Assembly: GCA_024274785.1 (NCBI GenBank)
Contig: JAJSAM010000052.1
Location: forward strand, 62,001 to 126,000
DNA length: 64,000 nucleotides
Source: Planctomycetota bacterium
GTDB lineage: Bacteria; Planctomycetota; JAJSAM01
Direction: 5' to 3'
The position numbers and the translations under genes are program-made. Each line of letters opens with the position of its first letter. Position 1 is the first letter of the stretch. Of this stretch, positions 52,536-60,522 are shown piece after piece. Under the pieces are notes generated by a model. The model saw nothing but the letters and a program-made list of their open reading frames with translations. It was not told the origin of the DNA and ran no database searches.

Positions 52536-53855
52536 TCAGCGCTCTCCGTCCTGCGAAGTTCTTTTTGCGCGGCCCCTTACTTCCAGCATGATCCGGATGA
52601 TCTCCCGGTCGGTTTCCCGCATGCCGTCGCGACCGAGGCGCCCGATGTTCTCGATCGTGTTCTCGACCCCCTTCGTGACGATACCGTCTCCGCCGTAGAA
52701 CTGCTGGCCCTTCTCGAACATGAGGAATCCCAGGATACCGGCGTCGATGGACGAGGCGATCTTCGCCGCACAGGAGGGCTTGGCGCCATCGCAGATGATG
52801 CCCGAGACGGTCGCCAGAGCATTGACGATCGTGTGGGCGATCTCCTCGTAGCGCCCTCCATGCAGCCACGCGATCCCCGCCCCGGCCCCGCAGCCCGCGC
52901 TGACGGCGCCGCAGTATGCGGACAAGCGCCCGATTCCGGTCTTCTGGTGAATGGTGACCAGGTTGGATACGAGCAGGGCGCGCAGCAGCGTCTCCCGGTC
53001 CGCCCCCAACTCCTTCGCATATTCGACCACCGGCACCGAGGCCGTGATCCCCTGATTGCCGCTGCCGGAGACGATGACGACCGGAAGGCTGCAACCGCTC
53101 ATCCTGGCGTCCGACGCGGCCGCCGCCAGCGCCTTCGCCCGGATCTTCACGTCGTCCTGCCAGGCATCCCGGAGTACGGACCCGATATTGGCGCCCCAGT
53201 CCCCGGAGAGCCCCTCCTCCGCAATCGCCATGTTGCAGTCGATCTGCCGCTGCAGCAGGTCCTCGACATCCTCGAGCACGACCGACTCCGCGAAGTCGAG
53301 GATGTCCTTCACGTTCATCAGGGATCGATCGGTGAGCACTGGCGTTTCGAGGTCATCACAGTCCTGGTTTTCGTACATCACCTCGCCGTTTCTGGTGATC
53401 AGGACGATGTTGGTGTGGTAGTGGGAGATCCGTACACTCGCCGATTCACCTCCCGTCGAGACCGTAACGAGCAGGTCGAGAGGCAGTGCGCTTTTCGATT
53501 CTGTTACCTTGATCTCACCGCCCCTGAGGAACTCCCTGATCCTCTCCGGTCCGGCGGCATCGAGAGTGGAGAGCACCTCCAGCGCTTTCTGCGGCTTCCC
53601 GGCGGCGATGCCCGCGGCGGCGGCCGCCTCGATGCCCCTGAGCCCACCGGTGTTCGGAACGACGACGCTCTTCACGTTCTTGATGATGTTGCCGCTCGCT
53701 TCGATCAGGACGTGCTCAGGGATGACACCGAGCACATCCGCTGCGCGCGCCGCGGCATAGGCGATGGCGATCGGCTCGGTGCAGCCCATCGCCGGAACCA
53801 GCTCTTCCCCCAGGATGTCCAGGTAGACTCGATAGCGGGTGTCGGTTGGTTCCAC
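52536..53855 (-). CDS. L-cysteine desulfidase/L-serine dehydratase-like protein (CdsB/YhaM, UPF0597)
   Basis: The 439-residue enzyme belongs to the [4Fe-4S] family that eliminates H2S from L-cysteine, or ammonia from serine. The N-terminal AMGCTEPIAIAYA contains Cys25. Three more Cys clusters lie in SAYCGAVSAGCGAG and IICDGAKPSCAAK, consistent with Fe-S ligands. GSGNQGITASVPVVEYA and GNIIKNVKSVVVPNTGG are conserved family segments. The length matches (about 430). No oxygen-sensitive regulator is near. A dispersed repeat copy follows its stop. Confidence 0.88.
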   Translation of the reverse strand: MEPTDTRYRVYLDILGEELVPAMGCTEPIAIAYAAARAADVLGVIPEHVLIEASGNIIKNVKSVVVPNTGGLRGIEAAAAAGIAAGKPQKALEVLSTLDAAGPERIREFLRGGEIKVTESKSALPLDLLVTVSTGGESASVRISHYHTNIVLITRNGEVMYENQDCDDLETPVLTDRSLMNVKDILDFAESVVLEDVEDLLQRQIDCNMAIAEEGLSGDWGANIGSVLRDAWQDDVKIRAKALAAAASDARMSGCSLPVVIVSGSGNQGITASVPVVEYAKELGADRETLLRALLVSNLVTIHQKTGIGRLSAYCGAVSAGCGAGAGIAWLHGGRYEEIAHTIVNALATVSGIICDGAKPSCAAKIASSIDAGILGFLMFEKGQQFYGGDGIVTKGVENTIENIGRLGRDGMRETDREIIRIMLEVRGRAKRTSQDGER

Positions 53856-54022
53856 ACCGTCTCTCCTTCAACAGGGGGATGATCCCGGCGGCCCGCGCAG
53901 GTTCCTCCCCGAACGGGAAGCCCGTAGAATGCCGGAATCACCCAGGCATCGGGCAGCATGATCCTGCGGTGGACACCGAAGAAGCGTGTTCGCCCCGGCA
54001 TCCTCCGGTTTTTTGCAAAGCA

Positions 54023-54364
54023 ATGCCTCATTTCGCCAATAGACGACAGGCGGGAGGCGTCTTCTCTCTGGAGAGGGTCCCCGCCCTCCTCGAACTCGCC
54101 GCCTCCGGCCGCTCGGATACTTACCGGCTCCACGCGGTCTGAACGATCGGCCGAATCCTCGCCGCGGAGTCTCTACCGGTTCTCAACGTCCTCGTCGACA
54201 ATGACGATGGGCGGATTCGTATCGAGGTCGCCGGCGCCCTGCTCGCGTTCGGTGCGGCGGGCGGCGCCGATGGAGTCTTCGCCGGGTGGGTTCTCCCGAC
54301 CCGCCTGGGTGAGGAAACCCACCGCCACGTCCGCTCCCGGATCGAGCGCGGGCTCGAGTACTGA
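54023..54364 (+). pseudogene. HEAT-repeat-like ORF interrupted by an in-frame TGA
   Basis: One frame reads ...VPALLELAASGRSDTYRLHAV (ending 54139), then TGA at 54140-54142, then TIGRILAAESLPVLNVLVD and IRIEVAGALLAFGAAGG, to a second TGA at 54362-54364. Both sides have the helix-turn-helix rhythm of HEAT repeats and GC-rich third positions, so the frame looks protein-coding across the first stop. It ends 16 bases before the HEAT/cyclase-like gene. The first TGA could be a real stop (pseudogene), a base error, or a read-through site. Where the frame begins is uncertain. Confidence 0.45.
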
Positions 54365-54380
54365 CGAAAGAGGTTTCGCC

Positions 54381-57053
54381 ATGTCCCCGATCAAGCTGTT
54401 GTCCCTGGCGCTCCTGCTGTTGCTCGTCATCGCCGCGCCGGCGCTGCGGGCGGAAGACGATCCCGAAGAGCCCCCCGAAGCGCGGGCGAAGCGTCTGAAG
54501 ATCCTGGCGGGCACGATCAAGGAAGAACTGGTGAAGGTCCTCGACGACGACGTGGTGGTGCGCGGCGATGCCCTTCAGGCGATCGCCAGAGCCGGCGCGG
54601 ATCTGAAGGAGGTCGAGGTCGAAGGGCTTCGGAAGCGGGTGCTCGAGTCCGGCCTGACCGCCGAGGATCGCTTCATCGCCGTGCTGGCCGGCGAGATCCT
54701 GAACTACCTCGATCCGGAGGGGGTCGCCGAAGAGGTTGGTCGCAGGGCCTTTGGCGTGAAGAGCCCCGGGGCCCGGCGCCGGATGGGCCTCGCCGTGATC
54801 AGCGAGTTGCCCGTCAAGCGCTCCGGCGAACTCGCGGTGGCCATGGCATCGGGCGGCAGCGTCGAGACCCGGGTCCACGCCCTGATTGCCCTCGGCAAGC
54901 TCCGCCTGCCGGAAACCTACCCGGCGCTGAGGTCGGCCCTGTCGGCTCAGGACGAGGAGGTCAAGAGCAACGCCGCCATCGCCCTCGGTAAACTCGGCGA
55001 TCCCCGCGCCATCCCCGCCCTTCTGCACCACCTCGAGGATTCTGACGGCGACCACCCCGCCTTCGCCGCCTGGGCCCTGAAGCAGTTCGATGATCCGAAG
55101 ATCTTCTCCGCGATCATTGGCCGCCTGAAGAGCGACTCCGGTGAGCCCGGCGACGCCAAGGCCCGCATCATCGAGAGCAGCTCGAAGGCCGAGCATATCG
55201 ACGATCTGAAGAAGATCCTCCAGGGGAACCGGTCGATGAAGTACCGCTACGCCGCGGCGCTGGCTCTCGGTCGTCTCGGAGCCCGGGACATCGAGGTGCA
55301 GCGGCTGCTCCTCAAAGGCATGATCAAGAGCAAGGAGGAGCGGGTGCGCTGGGCCTGCTTCTTCGCGCTCTCGGAGTGCGCGAGCCAGGAGATCGTCGAG
55401 GAGGTCGTCGAAGCGCTGAAGGATGCCGCCAACGCACGAAACTCCGCGCAGCACATGGTCTTCCGCTGCCTGGCGTTCATCGCCGGCGACCTCAAGGCGA
55501 AAGGCGCCGCCTACGTGCTGTACAAAGCCGCCCGCCTGCACGTGAAGACCGAGTTGACCTGGCGCGTCGCCGCGGTGAACCTCTGGAAGTGCGCAAATCC
55601 GAATGTCTACCGTCGCATCAAGGACGACTTCGACGCGGCCTCGGACAAGCGGGTCGTCCACCAGATCGCGGCGATCCTCGGCCGATCCCGGCGGGTGGAG
55701 GAGTTCAAGTTCCTGACGCGACAGTTCAAGAGACACCGGTCCGGCACGCCGGAGGCGTTCTCCGTCGAGCTGGCGCTCGAGCAGATGACCGGCCACTTCT
55801 TCGGTGCGGACTACGGCATCTGGCGTCACTGGTTCAGCAAGAACGAGAACTTCTTCGAGCCGCGCGAGTACCGTATCGATCGGCGCCAGTGGCAGCAGGA
55901 CTTCACGAAGAAGGACCGCGAATTCCGGCAGACGCCGAAGACCGAGCGAGCGGTGCAACTCGGTCTGGCCTGGATCTCCCGGCACATCTCCCTGAAGGGC
56001 AGCCTCGACCCGAACAAGTTCTTCGATCGCTGCTCGCGCAAGCCGACCTGCAAGAAGACCGGCGCCCGGCACATGCTCGACAAGGTAGGGTGCTCTTCCC
56101 TGGCCGCGCTCGCCTGCCTTGGCGGCGGCTACTCCACCGACAGGGGGAAGTACAAGGACACGCTGCAGCGGCTGCTCGACTACATCGAGATCCGGCAGAC
56201 CGCCGACGGGAACTTCACCACGACCGACCGGTTCCAGGGATACCAGCGGCCCATCGCCATCTACGCCCTCGCGGAAGCATTCAACATCACCGGCAACATG
56301 CGCTACGAGGCGTACCTCCGGCGCGGAATCAACTACCTGGTGGAGATCCAGAACGAACTCGGCGGATGGCACTACCAGGCCAAGGCCCGGGAAACGGATA
56401 CTTCGGTGATGTCCTGGGTGCTCCTCGGTCTCGGCGTGGCGCACAAGTCCGGGTTCCCTGTCCGGGAGTCCGTCTTCGAGGGTTGCGACATGATCCTCAC
56501 CGCGTACTCGGAGCGGGTCACCAAGCATCGCGAGGAGTACATGGACCTCGACCCGGCCTACGGCTACGACGTGGGCAAGACCTTCCGCGGCGAGTACCAG
56601 ACCGGTTACCAGTCGAAGGTTTCCGAGAACGCTACGACTTCTTTCGGGCTCATGGCCCGCATGTTCATGGGCTTCAGGCGCAGCCATCCGTTCTGCATCG
56701 GCTCCGGCTACTTCATCCTCGCAAACAATATGGAGCGGATGCCGAAGGGTGGCAACTTCGCGAAGTACGTCAGCCAGAACCGCTTTCCGGCCTACGCCTG
56801 GTACTACGGGACCCTGGCCATGCACCAGATGGGCGGACACTTCTTCCGGCGATGGAACGAGGTCATCAAGGAACTGTTGCCCGGCCTGCAGAACAAAGAA
56901 GGGTGCGACGCCGGGGCCTGGCCGGTGCTAAACTACGACTTCGTTGCGGGTAAGGCGTACACGACGTGCATGGGCGTGCTCACGCTCGAGACGTACTATC
57001 GGTACAAGCCTTTCTGCGAAGAAGGAGTACAAGAGGAAGATGATGGCAAGTAG
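54381..57053 (+). CDS. Exported HEAT-repeat plus squalene-cyclase/prenyltransferase-like repeat protein
   Basis: The 890-residue protein starts at an ATG preceded by AAAGAGG and has a signal peptide (residues 1-24, LRA-ED). Residues about 45-480 hold HEAT repeats, clearest in VKSNAAIALGKLGDPRAIPA and YRYAAALALGRLGARDIEVQ. Residues about 510-880 carry alpha/alpha-toroid repeats of the terpenoid cyclase fold: VQLGLAWISRH, DNFTTTDRFQGYQRPIAIYA-like and GGWHYQAKARETDTSVMSWV segments. No DXDD cyclase motif was seen, so it is more likely a binding or scaffolding protein than an enzyme. Such fusions occur in planctomycete secretomes. The large protein may read peptides or sugars on the envelope. Confidence 0.8.
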   Translation: MSPIKLLSLALLLLLVIAAPALRAEDDPEEPPEARAKRLKILAGTIKEELVKVLDDDVVVRGDALQAIARAGADLKEVEVEGLRKRVLESGLTAEDRFIAVLAGEILNYLDPEGVAEEVGRRAFGVKSPGARRRMGLAVISELPVKRSGELAVAMASGGSVETRVHALIALGKLRLPETYPALRSALSAQDEEVKSNAAIALGKLGDPRAIPALLHHLEDSDGDHPAFAAWALKQFDDPKIFSAIIGRLKSDSGEPGDAKARIIESSSKAEHIDDLKKILQGNRSMKYRYAAALALGRLGARDIEVQRLLLKGMIKSKEERVRWACFFALSECASQEIVEEVVEALKDAANARNSAQHMVFRCLAFIAGDLKAKGAAYVLYKAARLHVKTELTWRVAAVNLWKCANPNVYRRIKDDFDAASDKRVVHQIAAILGRSRRVEEFKFLTRQFKRHRSGTPEAFSVELALEQMTGHFFGADYGIWRHWFSKNENFFEPREYRIDRRQWQQDFTKKDREFRQTPKTERAVQLGLAWISRHISLKGSLDPNKFFDRCSRKPTCKKTGARHMLDKVGCSSLAALACLGGGYSTDRGKYKDTLQRLLDYIEIRQTADGNFTTTDRFQGYQRPIAIYALAEAFNITGNMRYEAYLRRGINYLVEIQNELGGWHYQAKARETDTSVMSWVLLGLGVAHKSGFPVRESVFEGCDMILTAYSERVTKHREEYMDLDPAYGYDVGKTFRGEYQTGYQSKVSENATTSFGLMARMFMGFRRSHPFCIGSGYFILANNMERMPKGGNFAKYVSQNRFPAYAWYYGTLAMHQMGGHFFRRWNEVIKELLPGLQNKEGCDAGAWPVLNYDFVAGKAYTTCMGVLTLETYYRYKPFCEEGVQEEDDGK

Positions 57054-57109
57054 CCGGTGGCCCTTTTGGTCGGGCGTCGGCGGCACGGGATAATCAGAGG
57101 GGGCAACGC

Positions 57110-57454
57110 ATGATTCACATCAGACATTCCGCCGGCGGCACCGCGATCGCCGACGCGCACAGCGTCGTTGACGCTCGGCCGGGACTGAGTTACCCGTCCT
57201 ACGGTGAGGCTCGGATCATCGCCACCGGCAACAACGGTTACGTGCGGGGCAGTATCCACGGGATGGAGTTTCGGATGGAGCCGGACTCCCTCATGTACAT
57301 CGACCGGGTTGGCCGATTCACCCAGACCAGGACTCGTTGGCGCGTCGACTTCGTGCGCTTCGGCAAACTCCTGAACGATCTCTGGCCAAAGCTCGACAAG
57401 GGCACCGAGATCCAGACCGCCTGCATGGCGTCGCCGAACGTCTACGCCTGCTGA
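57110..57454 (+). CDS. Hypothetical protein
   Basis: The 114-residue protein starts at an ATG with GAGGGGG upstream. The sequence is soluble, basic and shows no known motif (MIHIRHSAGGTAIADAHSVV ... CMASPNVYAC). The ribosome site and codon choice support a gene. It follows the HEAT/cyclase gene by 56 bases and may share its transcript. Confidence 0.5.
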   Translation: MIHIRHSAGGTAIADAHSVVDARPGLSYPSYGEARIIATGNNGYVRGSIHGMEFRMEPDSLMYIDRVGRFTQTRTRWRVDFVRFGKLLNDLWPKLDKGTEIQTACMASPNVYAC

Positions 57455-57822
57455 TCAACCTCTCGGAAGGTGCTCCTCCGATTCGGGGTAGCGTTTTCCG
57501 GGTTCCGCGAGCGTCCCGGTCTACAGGGCCCGGTCGAGATCCTCGTCCGCCCGGAGGCCGTCCGTGTCGTAGCCCGAATCGGTCAGGGCGGGCAGGATGC
57601 GGGCGGTTTCCGCGTGCGGGCCATCCCCGCAGCACGTGCTTGCCCGTCGCAGTCGCCGGTCGGGGTGATCAGGCGCATGACCCGGGCCTCCGCATGAAAA
57701 CTCCGGGATTGTGATGCGTGCTGGCTGCCCGGATTCCTCTGCCGTTTGTCGCCGGACTCGAAATCGGGTTCCTTTGACGTTCGCGGCACCAGTGGCTACA
57801 ACCTCCGGTCACCGGGACATCC
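57455..57822. other. Gap with a possible decayed minus-strand coding fragment
   Basis: On the minus strand, 57524-57640 reads ...DGPHAETARILPALTDSGYD and TDGLRADEDLDRAL, then TAG, which looks like real protein. Just upstream another frame reads MRLITPTGDCDGQ (ATG at 57678). A frameshift between them would join the two. I do not recognise the family. The rest of these 368 bases shows nothing clear. Confidence 0.25.
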
Positions 57823-58185
57823 ATGAGCGAACTTCCGTCACCACCGCAGTTGCCGCGATCAAACGGGCCGCCGCCCCCGTCGCCGGTGCCCGGGGCGGAC
57901 GGATCGCCTTCGGACCTCTCGCCGCATCGGGGCGTCCTCATCCTCATTCTTGGAATCTGCTCGTGGGTGACAGGGTGCTTTGTGCTGGGGATCATCGCCT
58001 GGGCCATGGGTAACCGCGACCTCCTGGAGATGGAGGAGGGGAGGATGGACCCCGAGGGAATGGGGTTGACCAGGGGAGGGCGCATTGCCGCGATGGTGCA
58101 TGTCATCCTCGTGTGCATCGGCCTTCTGGTGATGTTGATCGGGCTGATCGGGTTCGGCGTCTATCTGTTCGAGGCCGGTCGGTGA
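57823..58185 (+). CDS. DUF4190-like small membrane protein
   Basis: The 120-residue protein has a Pro-rich cytoplasmic N-terminus and two transmembrane helices. The first is GVLILILGICSWVTGCFVLG and the second VHVILVCIGLLVMLIGLIGF. Between them is IAWAMGNRDLLEMEEGRMDP, the IAWxMGxxDLxxMxxGxMDP pattern of DUF4190. It overlaps the next gene (GTGA), so the two are translated together. The function is unknown. Confidence 0.75.
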   Translation: MSELPSPPQLPRSNGPPPPSPVPGADGSPSDLSPHRGVLILILGICSWVTGCFVLGIIAWAMGNRDLLEMEEGRMDPEGMGLTRGGRIAAMVHVILVCIGLLVMLIGLIGFGVYLFEAGR

Positions 58186-58598
58186 GGCCGCGCCTGAAGC
58201 GAGTCGAGCGGCGTCTCTCCGGGATCGGCACGCCGTGGATCGCCCTCCTGATCTGGGCCGTTCTCGTCGGGTCGCTCGTGGTGATCTACCGGATGACCGG
58301 GCGCAGCTTTTCGCTCTGTACCTTTCGCGCCGTGTCCGGCATCCCCTGCCCGTCCTGTGGTTCGACCCGCGCCGTGTTGCGGGTGCTCGATGGCGACCTT
58401 CTCGGCGGTTTCCTGATGAATCCCCTGGTGATGCTCGCCCTCACGGTGATCGGTGTCGTCCTGGCGCTCCGCCTGCTCTTTCGATGGAGGGTCGAGTGGA
58501 ACTTCGGGCGAGCGGATTACTGGATCCTCGGGGCGCTGCTGCTGGGGGCGGTCGCGGCGAACTGGATCTGGGTGATCCGGTGGCACGCCACGCCGTAA
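58182..58598 (+). CDS. DUF2752 family membrane protein
   Basis: The 138-residue protein starts with GTG overlapping the previous stop. After a first helix it carries CTFRAVSGIPCPSCGSTRAV, close to the CPFR..TG.PCPGCG.TRA signature of DUF2752, then GDLLGGFLMNPLVM and two more helices. These small proteins sit next to DUF4190-like genes in many genomes. Their role is unknown. Confidence 0.85.
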   Translation: MRPRLKRVERRLSGIGTPWIALLIWAVLVGSLVVIYRMTGRSFSLCTFRAVSGIPCPSCGSTRAVLRVLDGDLLGGFLMNPLVMLALTVIGVVLALRLLFRWRVEWNFGRADYWILGALLLGAVAANWIWVIRWHATP

Positions 58599-58633
58599 CT
58601 CGGGAGGGCGCTGCCCCCCCCGATGTGCGCGCA

Positions 58634-60451
58634 TCACCCCTCGGCGGCCTGCTGCGACAGCGCCATCTTGATCCCCTCGACGAAGCCCGGCAGTAACGCG
58701 TGGTCCGGTTCGAGGGCGCGCGCCAACTCAACCGCGGCGATAGCCTGCTGCACCTCGCCCATCCGGAGCAGGGTGTCCGCCAGATTCAGGTGGTAGACGG
58801 CGGCGTTCGGGGCCTGCTCGATGGCCTTGCGGTGGGCTTCCACCGCGGCTTTCAGCTTGCCGCGGGCGCGGAGCGCGGAGGCCAGGCCGGACAGCGCCTC
58901 CGGGTCGTCGGGAATCTGCTTCAGTGCCTTCTTGAACTGGCTTTCGCTCTTGCGTGCCTTCCTCGTGGCCAGGAGAGCAATCCCCAGCCGGGTGCGCGCC
59001 TCCACGAATCCCGATTCCTCTTGCAGGAGGGCCTTCAGGAGGATCACCTGTTCGTCGGCCGGGCGCTCCACCGCCTCCGCCAGCATCTCGACCATTCTCG
59101 CCTGGTACTCCGCAGGCTCCACGTCCCCGATCGCCTCGCGCGCCAGTTCGGCGAGGTGGCCCTCGGCCCGAAGCGCCTTTCGCAGATGATGCAGGGCGGG
59201 GACCCGGAGGTTGTCGGCGGCATAGGCGCGGCCCAGGTGCAAGTGGGCTTCGAGGATCGGGCCGCCTTCGCGAATGGCGTGTTTCAGGTGGGGGATGGCG
59301 GCTGCAAAACGGTCCTGTTCCGCGAGGTGGACCCCGTAGGCGAGGGGTAGCGCGGAGCCGATGTTCTCGTGCTCGAGGCCACGCTGGAAGACCTCTTCCG
59401 CAACGACGAACTCGCCTCGCGAGGCCAGGATGCGACCGAGATCGGCGAAGATCCGCGGTCGTGCCCCGGGCAGGTCCGCTGCCTGCCTCCACAGCTTGAT
59501 GGCGCCATCGAGGTCGCTTGTCCTCTCCCGGATCAGTCCGAGCTGGTAGCACGCCTCCGCGCCGAGTTGCGGGTCCGTCTTCACCGTTTCGAGCACTTTC
59601 CCGGCGCGGCCGGTCCGGTCCTGGCGCAGGTGGAGCAGGCCGAGGTCGAAGCGCAGTGTCGCGCGTCCGGGGTCGATCGAGAGCGCCATTCGCAGTGCCT
59701 CTTCCGCACCGTGCAGATCGCCCTTCGTGCCGAGAATCTGCCCCAGGGCGGCGAATGAGCGCCAGCCCTTCCGGTCGATCTTCGTCAGGCGTCGGACCGC
59801 CTCCTCCGCCGCGTCGATGGGCACCTGTCTCCCGGCGGCCATCGCCGCGGCGAACATGGCGAGCTCTTCCTTCGCCGCGGTCAGGCCCGGTTCGGCGTCG
59901 AGGGCGTCGAAGTACGGGGTGAAAAGCGCCTCCGGATCTTCGAGGTCGCAGAAGGTGTCGATCGAGGCGGCCCCTTCCCGCGCGCGGAGGAGGTCAAGCC
60001 AGGCATCGAACTTCCGCGCCGGGAATTCGTCCAGTCCCGGACCATCCGTGGCCTGCCCCGCGGCGGAAAGCACCAGCCGGGCGGCGGCACTGAACACCGC
60101 AAATCCGTCGTAGTGCGCCGCCTGAAAGCTCTCCTCGACGACGCGACCGAGGTCGGAGGTGCGCAGCACTTCGATGGTCAGGCGGAACGGATCCCCGGCG
60201 TCGAGGTCACCATGCACCAGCAGGTCGAAGCCGGGCGATCCATCGACGAGTCGGCGCAACTGGTCCGCCGCCCAGCGCTTCGGATAGACGCCGAACACGC
60301 GCCGATTTTCGACGACGTGCTGGAACGGGACGAACCGGGTCGTCAGCCCGGCCGCGGCAGCGACGCGAGCTGCGAGTTCACGCGGCACGGCCCGGGTCAG
60401 GCTGCCCGCGCCGTCCGCAAGGGCCAGGGGAACGAAGAGGACTTTCTCCAT
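58634..60451 (-). CDS. TPR-repeat protein
   Basis: The 605-residue protein is built from tetratricopeptide repeats over about residues 180-590, for example LGQILGTKGDLHGAEEALRM, EACYQLGLIRERTSDLDGAI, LGRILASRGEFVVAEEVFQR and LGIALLATRKARKSESQFKK. The first 170 residues (MEKVLFVPLALADGAGSLTR...) form a separate alpha/beta domain resembling TolB-type or adenylate-cyclase-associated N-terminal domains. No signal peptide is visible. There is no good ribosome site before the ATG. The partner is unknown. Confidence 0.75.
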   Translation of the reverse strand: MEKVLFVPLALADGAGSLTRAVPRELAARVAAAAGLTTRFVPFQHVVENRRVFGVYPKRWAADQLRRLVDGSPGFDLLVHGDLDAGDPFRLTIEVLRTSDLGRVVEESFQAAHYDGFAVFSAAARLVLSAAGQATDGPGLDEFPARKFDAWLDLLRAREGAASIDTFCDLEDPEALFTPYFDALDAEPGLTAAKEELAMFAAAMAAGRQVPIDAAEEAVRRLTKIDRKGWRSFAALGQILGTKGDLHGAEEALRMALSIDPGRATLRFDLGLLHLRQDRTGRAGKVLETVKTDPQLGAEACYQLGLIRERTSDLDGAIKLWRQAADLPGARPRIFADLGRILASRGEFVVAEEVFQRGLEHENIGSALPLAYGVHLAEQDRFAAAIPHLKHAIREGGPILEAHLHLGRAYAADNLRVPALHHLRKALRAEGHLAELAREAIGDVEPAEYQARMVEMLAEAVERPADEQVILLKALLQEESGFVEARTRLGIALLATRKARKSESQFKKALKQIPDDPEALSGLASALRARGKLKAAVEAHRKAIEQAPNAAVYHLNLADTLLRMGEVQQAIAAVELARALEPDHALLPGFVEGIKMALSQQAAEG

Positions 60452-60483
60452 GGGGAAAAAGGGTACTCCTACCGGTCGGGAAT

Positions 60484-60512
60484 CCTGAAGTCAGGCCAGG
60501 GGGTCGCCCCCT
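60484..60512 (-). terminator. Pair of hairpins after the sialidase-fold lipoprotein gene
   Basis: AGGGGG-TCG-CCCCCT (60498-60512) is a perfect 6-base-pair stem, and CCTGA-AG-TCAGG (60484-60495) adjoins it. On the plus strand the first is followed by TTTT. On the minus strand they lie just after the lipoprotein stop and 33-50 bases before the TPR gene start, so they may end that transcript. Confidence 0.4.
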
Positions 60513-60522
60513 TTTCTTCTCC

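Noticed and set aside
53958-54380. In-frame extension before the HEAT/cyclase-like gene
   Set aside because: Ser/Arg/Pro-rich shadow; the signal peptide starts at 54381. A different frame in this stretch is the HEAT-like pseudogene.
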